In this document: in pieces, positions 36,408 through 45,369 of the stretch | How positions within the stretch are numbered: position 1 is the first letter of the stretch | Layout of the letters: the number at the start of each line of letters is the position of its first letter | NCBI RefSeq assembly: GCF_014269025.2 | Contig: NZ_CP077094.1 | Span: forward strand, 310,001 to 374,000 | Direction: 5' to 3' | From: Pseudomonas promysalinigenes | Lineage (GTDB): Bacteria; Pseudomonadota; Gammaproteobacteria; Pseudomonadales; Pseudomonadaceae | Length of the DNA: 64,000 nucleotides | The notes under the pieces: generated by a model | Databases searched by the model: none | Seen by the model: the letters and a program-made list of their open reading frames with translations, nothing else | Told to the model about the DNA's origin: nothing | Translations under genes and position numbers: made by a program

Positions 36408-37265
36408 ATGAGTCGGGCACCGGATACCTGGATTCTCACCGCCGACTGCCCGAGCATGCTCGGCACTGTCGACGTGGTGACGCGTTACCTCTTCGAGCAG
36501 CGCTGCTACGTCACGGAGCACCACTCCTTCGATGACCGGCTGTCGGGGCGTTTTTTCATCCGCGTGGAGTTCCGCCAGCCGGACGATTTCGACGAGGCCG
36601 GCTTCAGGGCCGGCCTTGCCGAGCGCAGCGAAGCGTTCGGCATGGCCTTCGAGCTGACCGCCCCTAATCACCGCCCCAAGGTGGTGATCATGGTGTCCAA
36701 AGCCGACCATTGCCTGAACGACCTGCTGTATCGCCAGCGCATCGGCCAGCTGGCCATGGATGTGGTCGCGGTGGTGTCCAACCACCCAGACCTTGAGCCA
36801 TTGGCGCACTGGCACAAGATCCCTTATTACCACTTCGCCCTCGATCCGAAGGACAAGCCTGCGCAAGAGCGCAAGGTGATCCAGGTGATCGAAGAAACCG
36901 GGGCGGAGCTGGTGGTGCTCGCCCGCTACATGCAGGTGCTCTCGCCCGAGCTGTGCCGGCGACTGGACGGTTGGGCGATCAACATTCATCACTCGTTGCT
37001 ACCAGGGTTCAAAGGTGCCAAGCCTTATCACCAGGCCTACAACAAGGGTGTGAAGATGGTCGGTGCAACGGCGCACTACATCAACAACGACCTCGACGAA
37101 GGGCCGATCATTGCCCAAGGTGTGGAGGTGGTGGACCACAGCCATTACCCGGAAGACCTGATTGCCAAAGGGCGTGACATCGAGTGCCTGACCCTGGCGC
37201 GGGCGGTGGGGTATCACATCGAGCGGCGGGTGTTCCTCAACGCCAACCGTACAGTCGTTCTCTAA
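36408..37265 (+). CDS. purU: Formyltetrahydrofolate deformylase
   Basis: A 285-residue enzyme hydrolysing 10-formyl-THF to THF and formate. An N-terminal ACT-type domain (WILTADCPSMLGTVDVVTRY) precedes the formyltransferase-like domain with INIHHSLLPGFKGAKPYHQA (catalytic Asn and His), VGATAHYINNDLDEGPIIAQ and its catalytic Asp. The location after soxG shows its job: recycling THF loaded with one-carbon units from sarcosine. AAGGAG precedes the ATG. Pseudomonads usually have another purU elsewhere. Confidence 0.95.
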   Translation: MSRAPDTWILTADCPSMLGTVDVVTRYLFEQRCYVTEHHSFDDRLSGRFFIRVEFRQPDDFDEAGFRAGLAERSEAFGMAFELTAPNHRPKVVIMVSKADHCLNDLLYRQRIGQLAMDVVAVVSNHPDLEPLAHWHKIPYYHFALDPKDKPAQERKVIQVIEETGAELVVLARYMQVLSPELCRRLDGWAINIHHSLLPGFKGAKPYHQAYNKGVKMVGATAHYINNDLDEGPIIAQGVEVVDHSHYPEDLIAKGRDIECLTLARAVGYHIERRVFLNANRTVVL

Positions 37266-37570
37266 GCACCAGCTCCGGGCTGTTCACGGTCAAAGCCACT
37301 TCAACAGATAAAGTGCAGGCCCAAGGCCTTGCGCCCAACGCTGGGGGAGCGGCTACAGCCGCGACCAGCCCGGTGCAGTTTCCAACCGCTGATTGCCCCC
37401 TATTTCTGCCACGACACACTGCCGTTAAAAGGTATCTCCCTGTCGTTTCCAGTCAGTGCAAATTGCCGTATCAGGCCCACAATTCTCTGCATTCCAGAAA
37501 CACATGCCGCCCATGGATGGCGGCGCGTTCCACCACCGCTGCATAAATACAAATCAAGCGAGGTAAGAGC
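37266..37570. other. Intergenic region between purU and fdhA
   Basis: A 305-bp gap without a gene. A degenerate REP-like segment (GGGGGAGCGGCTACAGCCGC at about 37342-37361) is present. The AT-rich part at 37400-37560 should contain the fdhA promoter. Nothing else was recognised. Confidence 0.35.
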
Positions 37571-38770
37571 ATGTCTGGCAATCGTGGAGTGGTGTATCTC
37601 GGCGCTGGCAAGGTCGAAGTACAGAAGATCGACTACCCGAAAATGCAAGACCCACGCGGCAAGAAGATCGAGCACGGCGTGATCCTCAAGGTGGTTTCCA
37701 CCAACATTTGCGGCTCTGACCAGCACATGGTCCGCGGCCGTACCACTGCCCAAGTCGGCCTGGTTCTGGGCCATGAAATTACCGGTGAAATCGTCGAGAT
37801 GGGGCGTGATGTCGAGCGCCTGAAAATCGGTGACCTGGTGTCGGTGCCGTTCAACGTCGCCTGCGGCCGCTGCCGTTCGTGCAAAGAAATGCACACCGGT
37901 GTCTGCCTGACCGTCAACCCAGCGCGCGCTGGTGGCGCCTACGGCTATGTCGACATGGGTGACTGGACTGGTGGTCAGGCCGAGTACGTGCTGGTGCCGT
38001 ACGCCGACTTCAACCTGCTGAAACTGCCGGATCGCGACAAGGCCATGGAGAAGATCCGTGACCTGACTTGCCTGTCCGACATCCTGCCCACCGGCTACCA
38101 CGGTGCCGTCACCGCCGGTGTAGGCCCTGGCAGCACCGTTTATGTAGCGGGTGCCGGCCCGGTGGGCCTTGCCGCTGCTGCCTCGGCGCGCCTGCTGGGT
38201 GCGGCCTGTGTGATCGTCGGTGACCTGAACCCTGCTCGCCTGGCCCATGCCAAGTCCCAGGGCTTCGAAGTGGTCGACCTGTCCAAGGACACCCCACTGC
38301 ACGAGCAGATCGTCGACATCCTCGGTGAGCCGGAAGTGGATTGCGCGGTCGATGCTGTCGGCTTCGAAGCCCGCGGCCACGGCCACGAAGGTGCCAAGCA
38401 TGAAGCCCCGGCCACTGTACTGAACTCGCTTATGCAAGTGACCCGCGTGGCCGGCAGCATCGGTATCCCGGGCCTGTACGTGACCGAAGACCCAGGCGCG
38501 GTCGATGCCGCTGCCAAGATCGGCGCGCTGAGCATCCGCTTCGGCCTGGGCTGGGCCAAGTCGCACAGCTTCCACACCGGCCAGACGCCGACCATGAAGT
38601 ACAACCGCCAGCTGATGCAGGCGATCATGTGGGACCGCATCAACATTGCCGAAGTGGTGGGCGTGCAGGTGATCAACCTGGATCAGGCGCCGGAAGGGTA
38701 TGGCGAGTTCGATGCAGGGGTGCCGAAGAAGTTTGTGATTGACCCGCACAAGATGTGGGGGGCGGCGTAA
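37571..38770 (+). CDS. fdhA: Glutathione-independent formaldehyde dehydrogenase
   Basis: A 399-residue zinc medium-chain dehydrogenase oxidising formaldehyde to formate with tightly bound NAD. Visible: catalytic zinc ligands in STNICGSDQHMVRGRTTAQV and VLGHEITGEIVEMG, structural-zinc Cys in VACGRCRSCKEMHTGVCL, and the Rossmann VYVAGAGPVGLAAAASARLL. The length and the PMKYNRQLM-like C-terminal segment match P. putida FdhA. It detoxifies formaldehyde released by GbcA and DgcAB. It is separated from purU by 305 bp and so probably has its own promoter; a terminator follows. Confidence 0.96.
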   Translation: MSGNRGVVYLGAGKVEVQKIDYPKMQDPRGKKIEHGVILKVVSTNICGSDQHMVRGRTTAQVGLVLGHEITGEIVEMGRDVERLKIGDLVSVPFNVACGRCRSCKEMHTGVCLTVNPARAGGAYGYVDMGDWTGGQAEYVLVPYADFNLLKLPDRDKAMEKIRDLTCLSDILPTGYHGAVTAGVGPGSTVYVAGAGPVGLAAAASARLLGAACVIVGDLNPARLAHAKSQGFEVVDLSKDTPLHEQIVDILGEPEVDCAVDAVGFEARGHGHEGAKHEAPATVLNSLMQVTRVAGSIGIPGLYVTEDPGAVDAAAKIGALSIRFGLGWAKSHSFHTGQTPTMKYNRQLMQAIMWDRINIAEVVGVQVINLDQAPEGYGEFDAGVPKKFVIDPHKMWGAA

Positions 38771-38779
38771 GGTCGTAAA

Positions 38780-38805
38780 AAGATGCCCTCTTCTGAGGGC
38801 ATCTT
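38780..38805 (+). terminator. Rho-independent terminator of fdhA
   Basis: A perfect 11-bp stem AAGATGCCCTC/GAGGGCATCTT with a TTCT loop lies 10 bp after the fdhA stop. Confidence 0.9.
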
Positions 38806-38903
38806 TGCCTAGTCACGGTCTGCAGGTCTTATTTGCTTATCGTCAGGCTTACCGATCAAAGGCGATCTTTTCATCCAAGCGCATGGCAGGTCGAACCTGC
38901 GTC

Positions 38904-39185
38904 CTAAATCTTACCGTTTGAGGCAGTTGATGCTTGCACGGACGGCAGTGTCGGATCATGCCCATCACTCGACTACCGATGTGTTTCTTTTTCCTCCTCG
39001 CTCTGTACAGCAAGCACCGAGCCTTTGTTATCTGTAGCCAGCAAGCCATTGCCGTCGGCTGATTGCTGCTCAGCCAGTGGCATGTCCGTCGCTCGGAAGA
39101 TGCTGCGATGGTTGGCGCCTGCCTTGACAGTGACGAGTTTGTTGCCTTGGTAGAAAAAAATCGCAGGGTTCAGTGATGGTTTCAT
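38904..39185 (-). pseudogene. Decayed orphan RHS gene, N-terminal part only
   Basis: The first 70 codons (ATG at 39185) align without gaps to the N-terminus of the intact gene at 39278-40207: IFFYQGNKLVTVKAGANHRS against IFFYQANRLITVKQDASPRS, then SIFRATDMPLAEQQ against SIFRTADIPLAEQQ. The frame stops after EKETHR. In another frame the sequence continues GHDPTLPSVQASTASNGKI, matching YGHDPTLPSAL of the relative before a new stop at 38904. The RHS core itself is missing. It therefore looks like a frameshifted, 3'-deleted copy left after tandem duplication. A start at 39203 is also open. Confidence 0.75.
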
Positions 39186-39277
39186 GGCGACGGCCTCTGA
39201 CATAGGTGCTGATTGAGAATTATTTTCAGATAGAACACTGTTTCAGGAAGTCTTGCTGGCTAATAAGGTGCCGTAGC

Positions 39278-40207
39278 CTATAGCTGTCTAAGGCTGGCTA
39301 TCACCTCTTGAATTGCCTCACGCTCCTCGATTACGAGTGCGATTTTTTTGTTGTAATAAGCAATTGAGGCTTCATCGCGGTTTGCCAGATAACCGTAGGA
39401 CAGGTTAGGGCGGTGGTCAGAAAGTGAATGCACGAACCTATTCAGGTTGTCTCGGAATTGCTTCTCTGTTTCGGCGAGCTTTTTCCGCTGCTGCGGTATG
39501 TAGGCGTTATATTGTTCGTGCAGACGTTCAAGTTTTTTTGTGCCTGGTTTAAGTTCGTTGAGAAGAGCGTCTAGTTTCTTTTGTAGATGTGAGTTATAAA
39601 AAGGGGGCGACGACACTGCTTCGTCATAAGTGGGGAGAGGGGCTTCAGGATTCGCTGCATACATTTCGTTGAGTTGAGACTTTAGCTCTTTTATTTTCTT
39701 TATTTGAACTGGAGGCTTTGGGCGAAATGTATGCCCAAACAGACTACGAATGCGAATATGCCCTGAAACATCTGCATAGTTCACTGGGTCATCCCCACAA
39801 TAGTTGAAAGCATTGATTCCGCCTCCGGCGAATGGGCTCAAGTTATCAGGGGCAAGAAAACGCATTAGTTTAAGACTGTAAGGTCTATAGCCGTTACCTA
39901 GCATTTGGTAGCCACTGTTTGCTTCTAGGTGTTCACCATTGAACCCCAGCAGTGTAAGCGCCGATGGTAAAGTAGGGTCATGCCCATAAGGCGAATAGTT
40001 ATGTATCTCATGTTTTTCCTTGCCTTTTACGGTAAGCACCGAACCTTTGCCATCGACAGCTAGCAAACCAGTGCTACTGGCTGGCTGCTGCTCGGCCAAG
40101 GGTATGTCTGCGGTGCGGAAGATGCTCCGAGGGCTGGCGTCTTGCTTGACGGTGATAAGTCTGTTGGCTTGGTAGAAAAAAATGACGCTGTTCCCAGATT
40201 TGCACAT
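39278..40207 (-). CDS. Orphan RHS-core protein with coiled-coil C-terminus
   Basis: A 309-residue protein in three parts: an N-terminal block of the family (VIFFYQANRLITVKQDASPR; LLAVDGKGSVL), the RHS-associated core (NYSPYGHDPTLPSALTLLGF, NGYRPYSLKLMRFLAPDNLS, INAFNYCGDDPVNYADVSGH), and from about residue 155 a Lys/Glu-rich helical tail (IKKIKELKSQLNEMYAANPE; QQRKKLAETEKQFRDNLNRF) likely to form coiled coils. The ATG at 40207 has AGGGGCG upstream and matches the start of the neighbouring remnant; the frame runs to 40339 without support. Its low GC contrasts with fdhA. Function unknown; a secreted-toxin tip is a possibility. Confidence 0.75.
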   Translation of the reverse strand: MCKSGNSVIFFYQANRLITVKQDASPRSIFRTADIPLAEQQPASSTGLLAVDGKGSVLTVKGKEKHEIHNYSPYGHDPTLPSALTLLGFNGEHLEANSGYQMLGNGYRPYSLKLMRFLAPDNLSPFAGGGINAFNYCGDDPVNYADVSGHIRIRSLFGHTFRPKPPVQIKKIKELKSQLNEMYAANPEAPLPTYDEAVSSPPFYNSHLQKKLDALLNELKPGTKKLERLHEQYNAYIPQQRKKLAETEKQFRDNLNRFVHSLSDHRPNLSYGYLANRDEASIAYYNKKIALVIEEREAIQEVIASLRQL

Positions 40208-40404
40208 GACGTCGCCCCTTACAGCGTGGATAAATATGTTGGTCCAGTGGCTATTTTGAGCAGTTGTCAGAACATTGAAACTGGCAAAAGTGATAGGTAG
40301 CAGTGGGGCTGCAACCTGCCGATAACTGGCCCGGAACAAACCTCCAGACTTTCAGTCAAACCCCTCGATTCCCCCGGCCACCCCGGCCCATGAGGTCCCT
40401 CCCG

Positions 40405-40980
40405 ATGAAAGCATTCACCCTGGCAACCTTGATGACCCTGGCCGCAAGCCCGGTGTTCGCCTTCAATCTCGGTGACGCGGCCAATGCCGTCTCTGCCATG
40501 CAGAACCCGCAGCGACAAGGCCAGGTGCAAGCCCCTGCAGCGCAAGCCAATCTGCTCAATACCCTAGGCAGCCAACTGAATATCACCCCCGAACAGGCCG
40601 TGGGCGGGGCAGGGGCGATGCTGGGGCTGGCGCGCAATAACCTCAGCAGCGATGAGTACGGGCAATTGACCAAGGCTGTACCAGGGCTGGACCTCCTGTC
40701 CGGGGCCAATGCCTTGGGCGGGCTGAATGGCTTGGGGGCTTTGCTGGGAGGCGAAAAGGGCAGCCAGTCGGCGCTGGATAAGGCTCTGGGCAACGATGTG
40801 CAGAACCGCAGCGACCTGGACACCGCCTTCAAGGCACTGGGGATGGATACCGGGATGATTGGGCAGTTCGCGCCGTTGATTCTGCAGTACCTGGGGCAGC
40901 AGGGCATTGCTGGGTCGTTGCTGCAGAACCTGGGTAGCCTGTGGACTACCCCTGCGCCATTGGCTCAGCCTTCGGTCTGA
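40405..40980 (+). CDS. Secreted protein of the DUF2780 (VcgC/VcgE) type
   Basis: A 191-residue exported protein with signal peptide MKAFTLATLMTLAASPVFAF. The mature part is Gly/Leu/Ala-rich: NLLNTLGSQLNITPEQAVGG, then AGAMLGLARNNLSSDEYGQL, LNGLGALLGGEKG and a final YLGQQGIAGSLLQNLGSLW. This repeats the arrangement of DUF2780 proteins, whose role is unknown. The ATG at 40405 has GAGG upstream; ATG at 40390 is an alternative but would spoil the signal peptide. It stands alone, divergent from the RHS orphan. Confidence 0.8.
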   Translation: MKAFTLATLMTLAASPVFAFNLGDAANAVSAMQNPQRQGQVQAPAAQANLLNTLGSQLNITPEQAVGGAGAMLGLARNNLSSDEYGQLTKAVPGLDLLSGANALGGLNGLGALLGGEKGSQSALDKALGNDVQNRSDLDTAFKALGMDTGMIGQFAPLILQYLGQQGIAGSLLQNLGSLWTTPAPLAQPSV

Positions 40981-41033
40981 TGGCTGAATGCCGGCCCTAT
41001 GGGGTTCAATCTGAGCCTTTTAGCGCCTGTGAG

Positions 41034-41254
41034 ATCGAGCGCCGCCCGCGCGGCGCATCGCGAGCTGCGCTCGCTCCTACGTTTGTTTCGGGCCAGTAAC
41101 GCCTGTGGCAGACGCGCGCGACCGCCTTGTTTGTACGACGCGATATTGCGCCATGCATCAAGGCGTCCGCGCGCAAATCCCACAGGATCAATTGGCCTGA
41201 AACAAACGTAGGAGCGAGCGCAGCTCGCGATGCGCCGCGCGGGCGGCGCTCGAT
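41034..41254. repeat. Palindromic repeat unit, copy 2
   Basis: 221 bp, differing from copy 1 (27311-27531) at about five bases, all in or near the central part except one in the right arm. The flanking GCGCCTGTGAG on the left is shared with copy 3, so the mobile unit may be slightly longer there. It lies in the 400-bp gap between the DUF2780 gene and the convergent APC permease gene, well placed to act as a bidirectional terminator-like structure. The rest of this gap shows no gene. Confidence 0.9.
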
Positions 41255-41380
41255 CTGCGCCCCACCGAAGAGCTAACGCCGAGCCCCAGCACTAGCCCCT
41301 ATGTGGGCGGGTTCACCCATGAATGCGCTGATGACTTCACCATCGCCTTCGCGGGTAAATCCCCACAGTTGCAAGCTTGC

Positions 41381-42742
41381 TCAAGCGGCTTCTGTGAAGT
41401 CCACCAGGCGCACCGGGCGGCGGAAGCCAGCTGTCAACACCGCCAGGTAAGCAAGCCCCAGGGCGAACCAGCACAGCCCAATCACCAAGGTCAGCGCCGA
41501 CAGGCTGGTCCACAGCCACAGGGTCAGCGCCAAGCCCACCAGGGGTACTACGCCATAGCTCAGCAGCCCTTTGAGGTCACGCTGCGCAGCGTGGTCCACC
41601 AGATGGGTTTTAACCACCGCCAGGTTCACCGCCGAGAACGCCACCAACGCACCGAAGCTGATCAGCGACGCCAAAGTCGCCAGATCGATCACCACCGCCA
41701 GCAGCGAAAACGCCGACACCAGCGCAATGGCGAACACTGGCGTGCCGAAGCGGGGCGAGAGGTAACCAAAGCTGCGCCGGGGCAGCACGTTGTCGCGCCC
41801 CATGGTGAACAAAATACGTGACACCGCCGCCTGTGACGCCAGTGCCGAACCCAGGCTGCCAGCTACGAACGCTGCGGTGAAGAAATTGGCCAGAAACTGC
41901 CCCCCAGCCTTGAACATCACCTCGTTGGCGGCCGCATCAACGTTGCTGAAGGTGGTGCCAGGCAGCACTAGTTGGCTGACGTAGGCCAGCACGGTGAACA
42001 GCAGCCCAGCGAACAAGGTGGTGAGGATGATCGCCCTTGGCACGTCGCGGCGAGCATCGCGGCATTCTTCGGCCAACGTCGAAACGGCATCGAAGCCTAG
42101 AAACGACAGGCACAGTACTGCAGCACCGGCCATGATCGGGGCGTAACCGGGTTTGGAGCCATCGCCCAGCAACGGCGACAGCAACTCCAGCGGCTGGCCG
42201 GTCAGCGAGTGACACGACAACGCAACGAACACCACGATGAACACGATCTGCGCGCCGACGATCAGGTTGCTGGCCTTGGCCACCGAGTGGATGCCGATCA
42301 CGTTGAGCAAGGTCACCAAGGCGATGCAGGCCAGCACGAAGACCCAGGCGGGCACGGCCGGGAAGGCAATGTTGAGGAACAACCCGATCAGCAGATAATT
42401 GATCATCGGCAGGAACAGGTAGTCCAGCAGCAGCGACCAGCCTGCGAGAAACCCGGCATTTGGACCGAAAGCCATGTTGGTGTAGGAATATGCCGAGCCC
42501 GCCACCGGAAAACGCTTGACCATAAAGCTGTAGGACGCGGCGGTGAACAGCATCGCCAGCAGGGTGACCAGGTAGGCCCCGGCGGTGCGGCCCCCGGTGA
42601 GCTCGGTGACGATGCCGTAGGTGGTGAAAATCGTCAACGGCACCATGTACACCAAACCAAAGAAGACCAGGGCAGGAAGCCCGAGAACGCGGCGCAGTTG
42701 CGCGGTGCTAGCGGCATCGCCGGCGGAGTGTTGACTGCCCAT
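41381..42742 (-). CDS. APC-family amino acid/polyamine permease
   Basis: A 453-residue inner-membrane protein with about 12 hydrophobic segments. It opens LRRVLGLPALVFFGLVYMVP and has VAGSAYSYTNMAFGPNAGFL, matching the conserved substrate-binding part of APC transporters of the PuuP/YeeF kind. FLGFDAVSTLAEECRDARRD is the usual cytoplasmic loop signature. The C-terminus LGLAYLAVLTAGFRRPVRLV ends without an extra domain. The substrate is probably an amino acid or amine. It is followed upstream by a GlxA-type regulator on the same strand, which may control it. A ribosome site is weak (CAGG). Confidence 0.88.
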   Translation of the reverse strand: MGSQHSAGDAASTAQLRRVLGLPALVFFGLVYMVPLTIFTTYGIVTELTGGRTAGAYLVTLLAMLFTAASYSFMVKRFPVAGSAYSYTNMAFGPNAGFLAGWSLLLDYLFLPMINYLLIGLFLNIAFPAVPAWVFVLACIALVTLLNVIGIHSVAKASNLIVGAQIVFIVVFVALSCHSLTGQPLELLSPLLGDGSKPGYAPIMAGAAVLCLSFLGFDAVSTLAEECRDARRDVPRAIILTTLFAGLLFTVLAYVSQLVLPGTTFSNVDAAANEVMFKAGGQFLANFFTAAFVAGSLGSALASQAAVSRILFTMGRDNVLPRRSFGYLSPRFGTPVFAIALVSAFSLLAVVIDLATLASLISFGALVAFSAVNLAVVKTHLVDHAAQRDLKGLLSYGVVPLVGLALTLWLWTSLSALTLVIGLCWFALGLAYLAVLTAGFRRPVRLVDFTEAA

Positions 42743-42860
42743 CGGAAAAACCTGTGTTTGTTTTTGTTGACAGATTTTTATCCGCTTTGCCCTGCGGCAT
42801 CAACGAAAGATTCGCTAATACAAATTATAAAGGCAGCTTCTAATCGGCTCGCCGAGCCCA

Positions 42861-43859
42861 TCAGCACTGGGCGCGCCAGCTCTTGGCTTCATGCAGGGCA
42901 GGGCTTGCCCCGAAATGTTTGCGATAACTCGAAGGGGCAATGCCGACCGTGGTGCGGAAGGCTACGCGGAAGCTTTCCGTCGAAGTGAAGCCGCAGGCTT
43001 CGGCGATATCGTTGGTATTGCCAGCGGTGCTTTCAAGCAACTCCCGGGCGCGGCTGATGCGCTCTTGCTGCAGCCATGCTTTGGGGGCAAGGCCAGTGGT
43101 TTCCTTGAAGCGGCGCAGGAAGGTACGTTCGCTCATGGCCATTTTCTCGGCCATCTGGCAGATGCTGATCGGCTGCTCCAGGTTTTCCCGCGCCCATTGC
43201 AATACCCGGCTCAGCTCGTTGCGCGGCGCTTTCATGATCGGCATCGGAATGAACTGAGCCTGGCCGCCGGTGCGCTGCGGCGCCATCACCAGGCGCCTGG
43301 CCACGGTGTTGGCGACGTGGGTGCCATGATCGCGCGCCACCAGGTGCAGGCAGGCGTCGATACCGGCTGCGCTGCCAGCTGAGGTAATCAGTTGGCCGGC
43401 GTCGACATACAGCACGTTAGGGTCGACCTCGATATGCGGAAAGCGCGATGCCAGCTCATGGGCGAACTGCCAATGGGTAGTGGCGCGCCTGCCGTCGAGC
43501 AGGCCTGTGGCGGCGAGTACGAATACACCGGAGCAGATCGACAGCAGCCGGGCACCGCGAGCATGGGCTGCGCGCAGTGCGTCGAGCAGGGCAGCGGGCG
43601 GTGCTTCGTGGCGGCTACGCCAGCCCGGCACGATGATGGTCTGCGCCCTGGCCAGGCCCTCGAGCCCAGCGTCTGCGCTGATACGCACGCCGCCTGCGGC
43701 ATGCATGGGCCCATCATCGACCGCGACCACTTGGTGTTGATACCAAGGGATGTCCAACTCCGGGCGGCGCAGGCCGAAGATCTCGACGGCGATCCCAAAT
43801 TCAAAGGTGCACAGCCCTTCGTAGGCCAACGTGGCGACCAGCCCTGGCATCTCGCTCAT
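42861..43859 (-). CDS. GlxA/FtrA-type AraC-family regulator
   Basis: A 332-residue regulator with an N-terminal DJ-1/PfpI-like domain (VATLAYEGLCTFEFGIAVEI; LLSICSGVFVLAATGLLDGR, with Cys at the elbow as in FtrA) and a C-terminal AraC pair of helix-turn-helices (MSERTFLRRFKETTGLAPKA; TNDIAEACGFTSTESFRVAF). The ATG at 43859 fits; the frame extends to a TTG. Its gene lies 118 bp upstream of the APC permease in the same direction and is divergent from the antiporter gene, so it may govern the permease. The signal is unknown. Confidence 0.87.
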   Translation of the reverse strand: MSEMPGLVATLAYEGLCTFEFGIAVEIFGLRRPELDIPWYQHQVVAVDDGPMHAAGGVRISADAGLEGLARAQTIIVPGWRSRHEAPPAALLDALRAAHARGARLLSICSGVFVLAATGLLDGRRATTHWQFAHELASRFPHIEVDPNVLYVDAGQLITSAGSAAGIDACLHLVARDHGTHVANTVARRLVMAPQRTGGQAQFIPMPIMKAPRNELSRVLQWARENLEQPISICQMAEKMAMSERTFLRRFKETTGLAPKAWLQQERISRARELLESTAGNTNDIAEACGFTSTESFRVAFRTTVGIAPSSYRKHFGASPALHEAKSWRAQC

Positions 43860-44073
43860 TTGGCGGAATTTTCCCAATTGTTGACGGTAAACGCACTGTA
43901 GCGAACCGGTTCACATTCCTACAATCCCCGCTCATATAAGACCAAAGCATGCAGCGCATGATGCGACCGACGGCTTTGCTGCGCGCTCTTGCGCAGGCTG
44001 GATGTTGAGCCAAGTCTCACTGAGCACCCACAGCGTGACCGTGGACCTGAATGATTGCTTGAGGGACCGAGCG

Positions 44074-45300
44074 ATGATGTTGATGACGCTACTGTTCGTG
44101 GTGGCCATGGCCAAAGCCTGTGGCTACCTGTTGCACCGGATTGGGCAGCCGCAGGTGGTGGGAGAGATGATCGCCGGTTTCCTGATTGGCCCGGTGGTAC
44201 TTGGGCAGTTGTTCCCAGGCCTGCAGGCCGCATTGTTCGACCCGGATGACACCGCGCAGCTCAGGGCTTTGAGTGAGTTCGGGTTGCTGCTGTTCATGTT
44301 CGTCATCGGCGCAGAATTCCGGTTCCCTGCTGGCGAGCGCCTGGGCGGCGTCAAGGCCTCGGTGGTGGGTGTGTTCAGTATCGCGCTGCCGTTTCTGCTG
44401 GGGACCGCGCTGGCGCCATGGTTGTACGCCCGCTTCGCGCCGCCCAGCGTGTCGCTGCTGGCATTTACCTTGTTCATCGGCACGGTGTGCTCGGTCACTG
44501 CCTTCCCCGTGCTGGCGCGTATCCTCAAAGAGCACGGCCTGCTGGCTTCGCAAGAGGGCGCAGTGGCCATGCTTGCCGCGGCCATGAGCGATGTCGGCGC
44601 CTGGTTACTGCTGGCGTTGGTGGCCATGGTCCACAGCAACGACGGCAACCTGCCGCTGCTGGCGGCACGGGTCGCTGGCCTGCTGGTTCTGGTGGCGTTC
44701 TCGCTGCTGGTGCTGCGCCCGGCACTGGCGCGTTGGCTGGCCGGTTGCAGTGGATACGGGCAACCCCAGGTGCTGTTGGGGCTGCTGGCCGGGGTCATGG
44801 TCTATGGCAGCCTGACCCACTGGCTGCAGGTACATGCGGTATTCGGCGCGTTTCTGTTCGGGCTGTGCCTGCCGCGTGACGAACATTTGTTGCAGATGAT
44901 CATCGAGCGCCTGGAACACCTGGCCCTGATGGTGTTCATGCCCTGCTTCTTCGCCCTGGCGGGCCTGAGCACCGCCCCGGGTGCGTTCGCTGAAACTGGC
45001 TTGGGCGCACTGGCCTTGGTGCTGCTGGTGGCAGTGGTCGGCAAAGTCGCCGGTAGTGCCCTGGGCGCGCGTCTGGTGCGTTACCCCTGGCGCACGTCGC
45101 TGCGCATCGGTGTGTTGATGAATACCCGTGGCCTGATGGAACTGGTGGTGCTCAAGATCGGCCTGGACCTGGGCCTGATCAGCGCCCAGCTGTTCACCCT
45201 GCTGATCGTCATGACCATCGTCACCACACTGATGACCGGCCCATTGCTGACGCTGCTCAGTCGTCGCCAGCCGGCACTGCTGGCACTGCAGCAACCCTGA
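44074..45300 (+). CDS. Monovalent cation:proton antiporter (CPA2, KefB/YbaL-like)
   Basis: A 408-residue membrane protein of about 12 segments without the C-terminal TrkA/RCK domain of full KefB. It starts MMLMTLLFVVAMAKACGYLL and contains RIGQPQVVGEMIAGFLIGPV, the CPA2 signature; FIGTVCSVTAFPVLARILKE; and the ion-site region AMSDVGAWLLLALVAM. ATG at 44074 has AGGGA upstream, while ATG at 44002 would add a 24-residue hydrophilic leader. It probably exchanges K+ or Na+ for protons. It precedes the halogenase-like gene by 69 bp and could be co-transcribed. Confidence 0.85.
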   Translation: MMLMTLLFVVAMAKACGYLLHRIGQPQVVGEMIAGFLIGPVVLGQLFPGLQAALFDPDDTAQLRALSEFGLLLFMFVIGAEFRFPAGERLGGVKASVVGVFSIALPFLLGTALAPWLYARFAPPSVSLLAFTLFIGTVCSVTAFPVLARILKEHGLLASQEGAVAMLAAAMSDVGAWLLLALVAMVHSNDGNLPLLAARVAGLLVLVAFSLLVLRPALARWLAGCSGYGQPQVLLGLLAGVMVYGSLTHWLQVHAVFGAFLFGLCLPRDEHLLQMIIERLEHLALMVFMPCFFALAGLSTAPGAFAETGLGALALVLLVAVVGKVAGSALGARLVRYPWRTSLRIGVLMNTRGLMELVVLKIGLDLGLISAQLFTLLIVMTIVTTLMTGPLLTLLSRRQPALLALQQP

Positions 45301-45369
45301 TTCACCACAAAAACAAGGCGCGCGCTACAGGAAAGACGTGCCTGCTTGCCAACCCAAGGAGCTTCGCCG

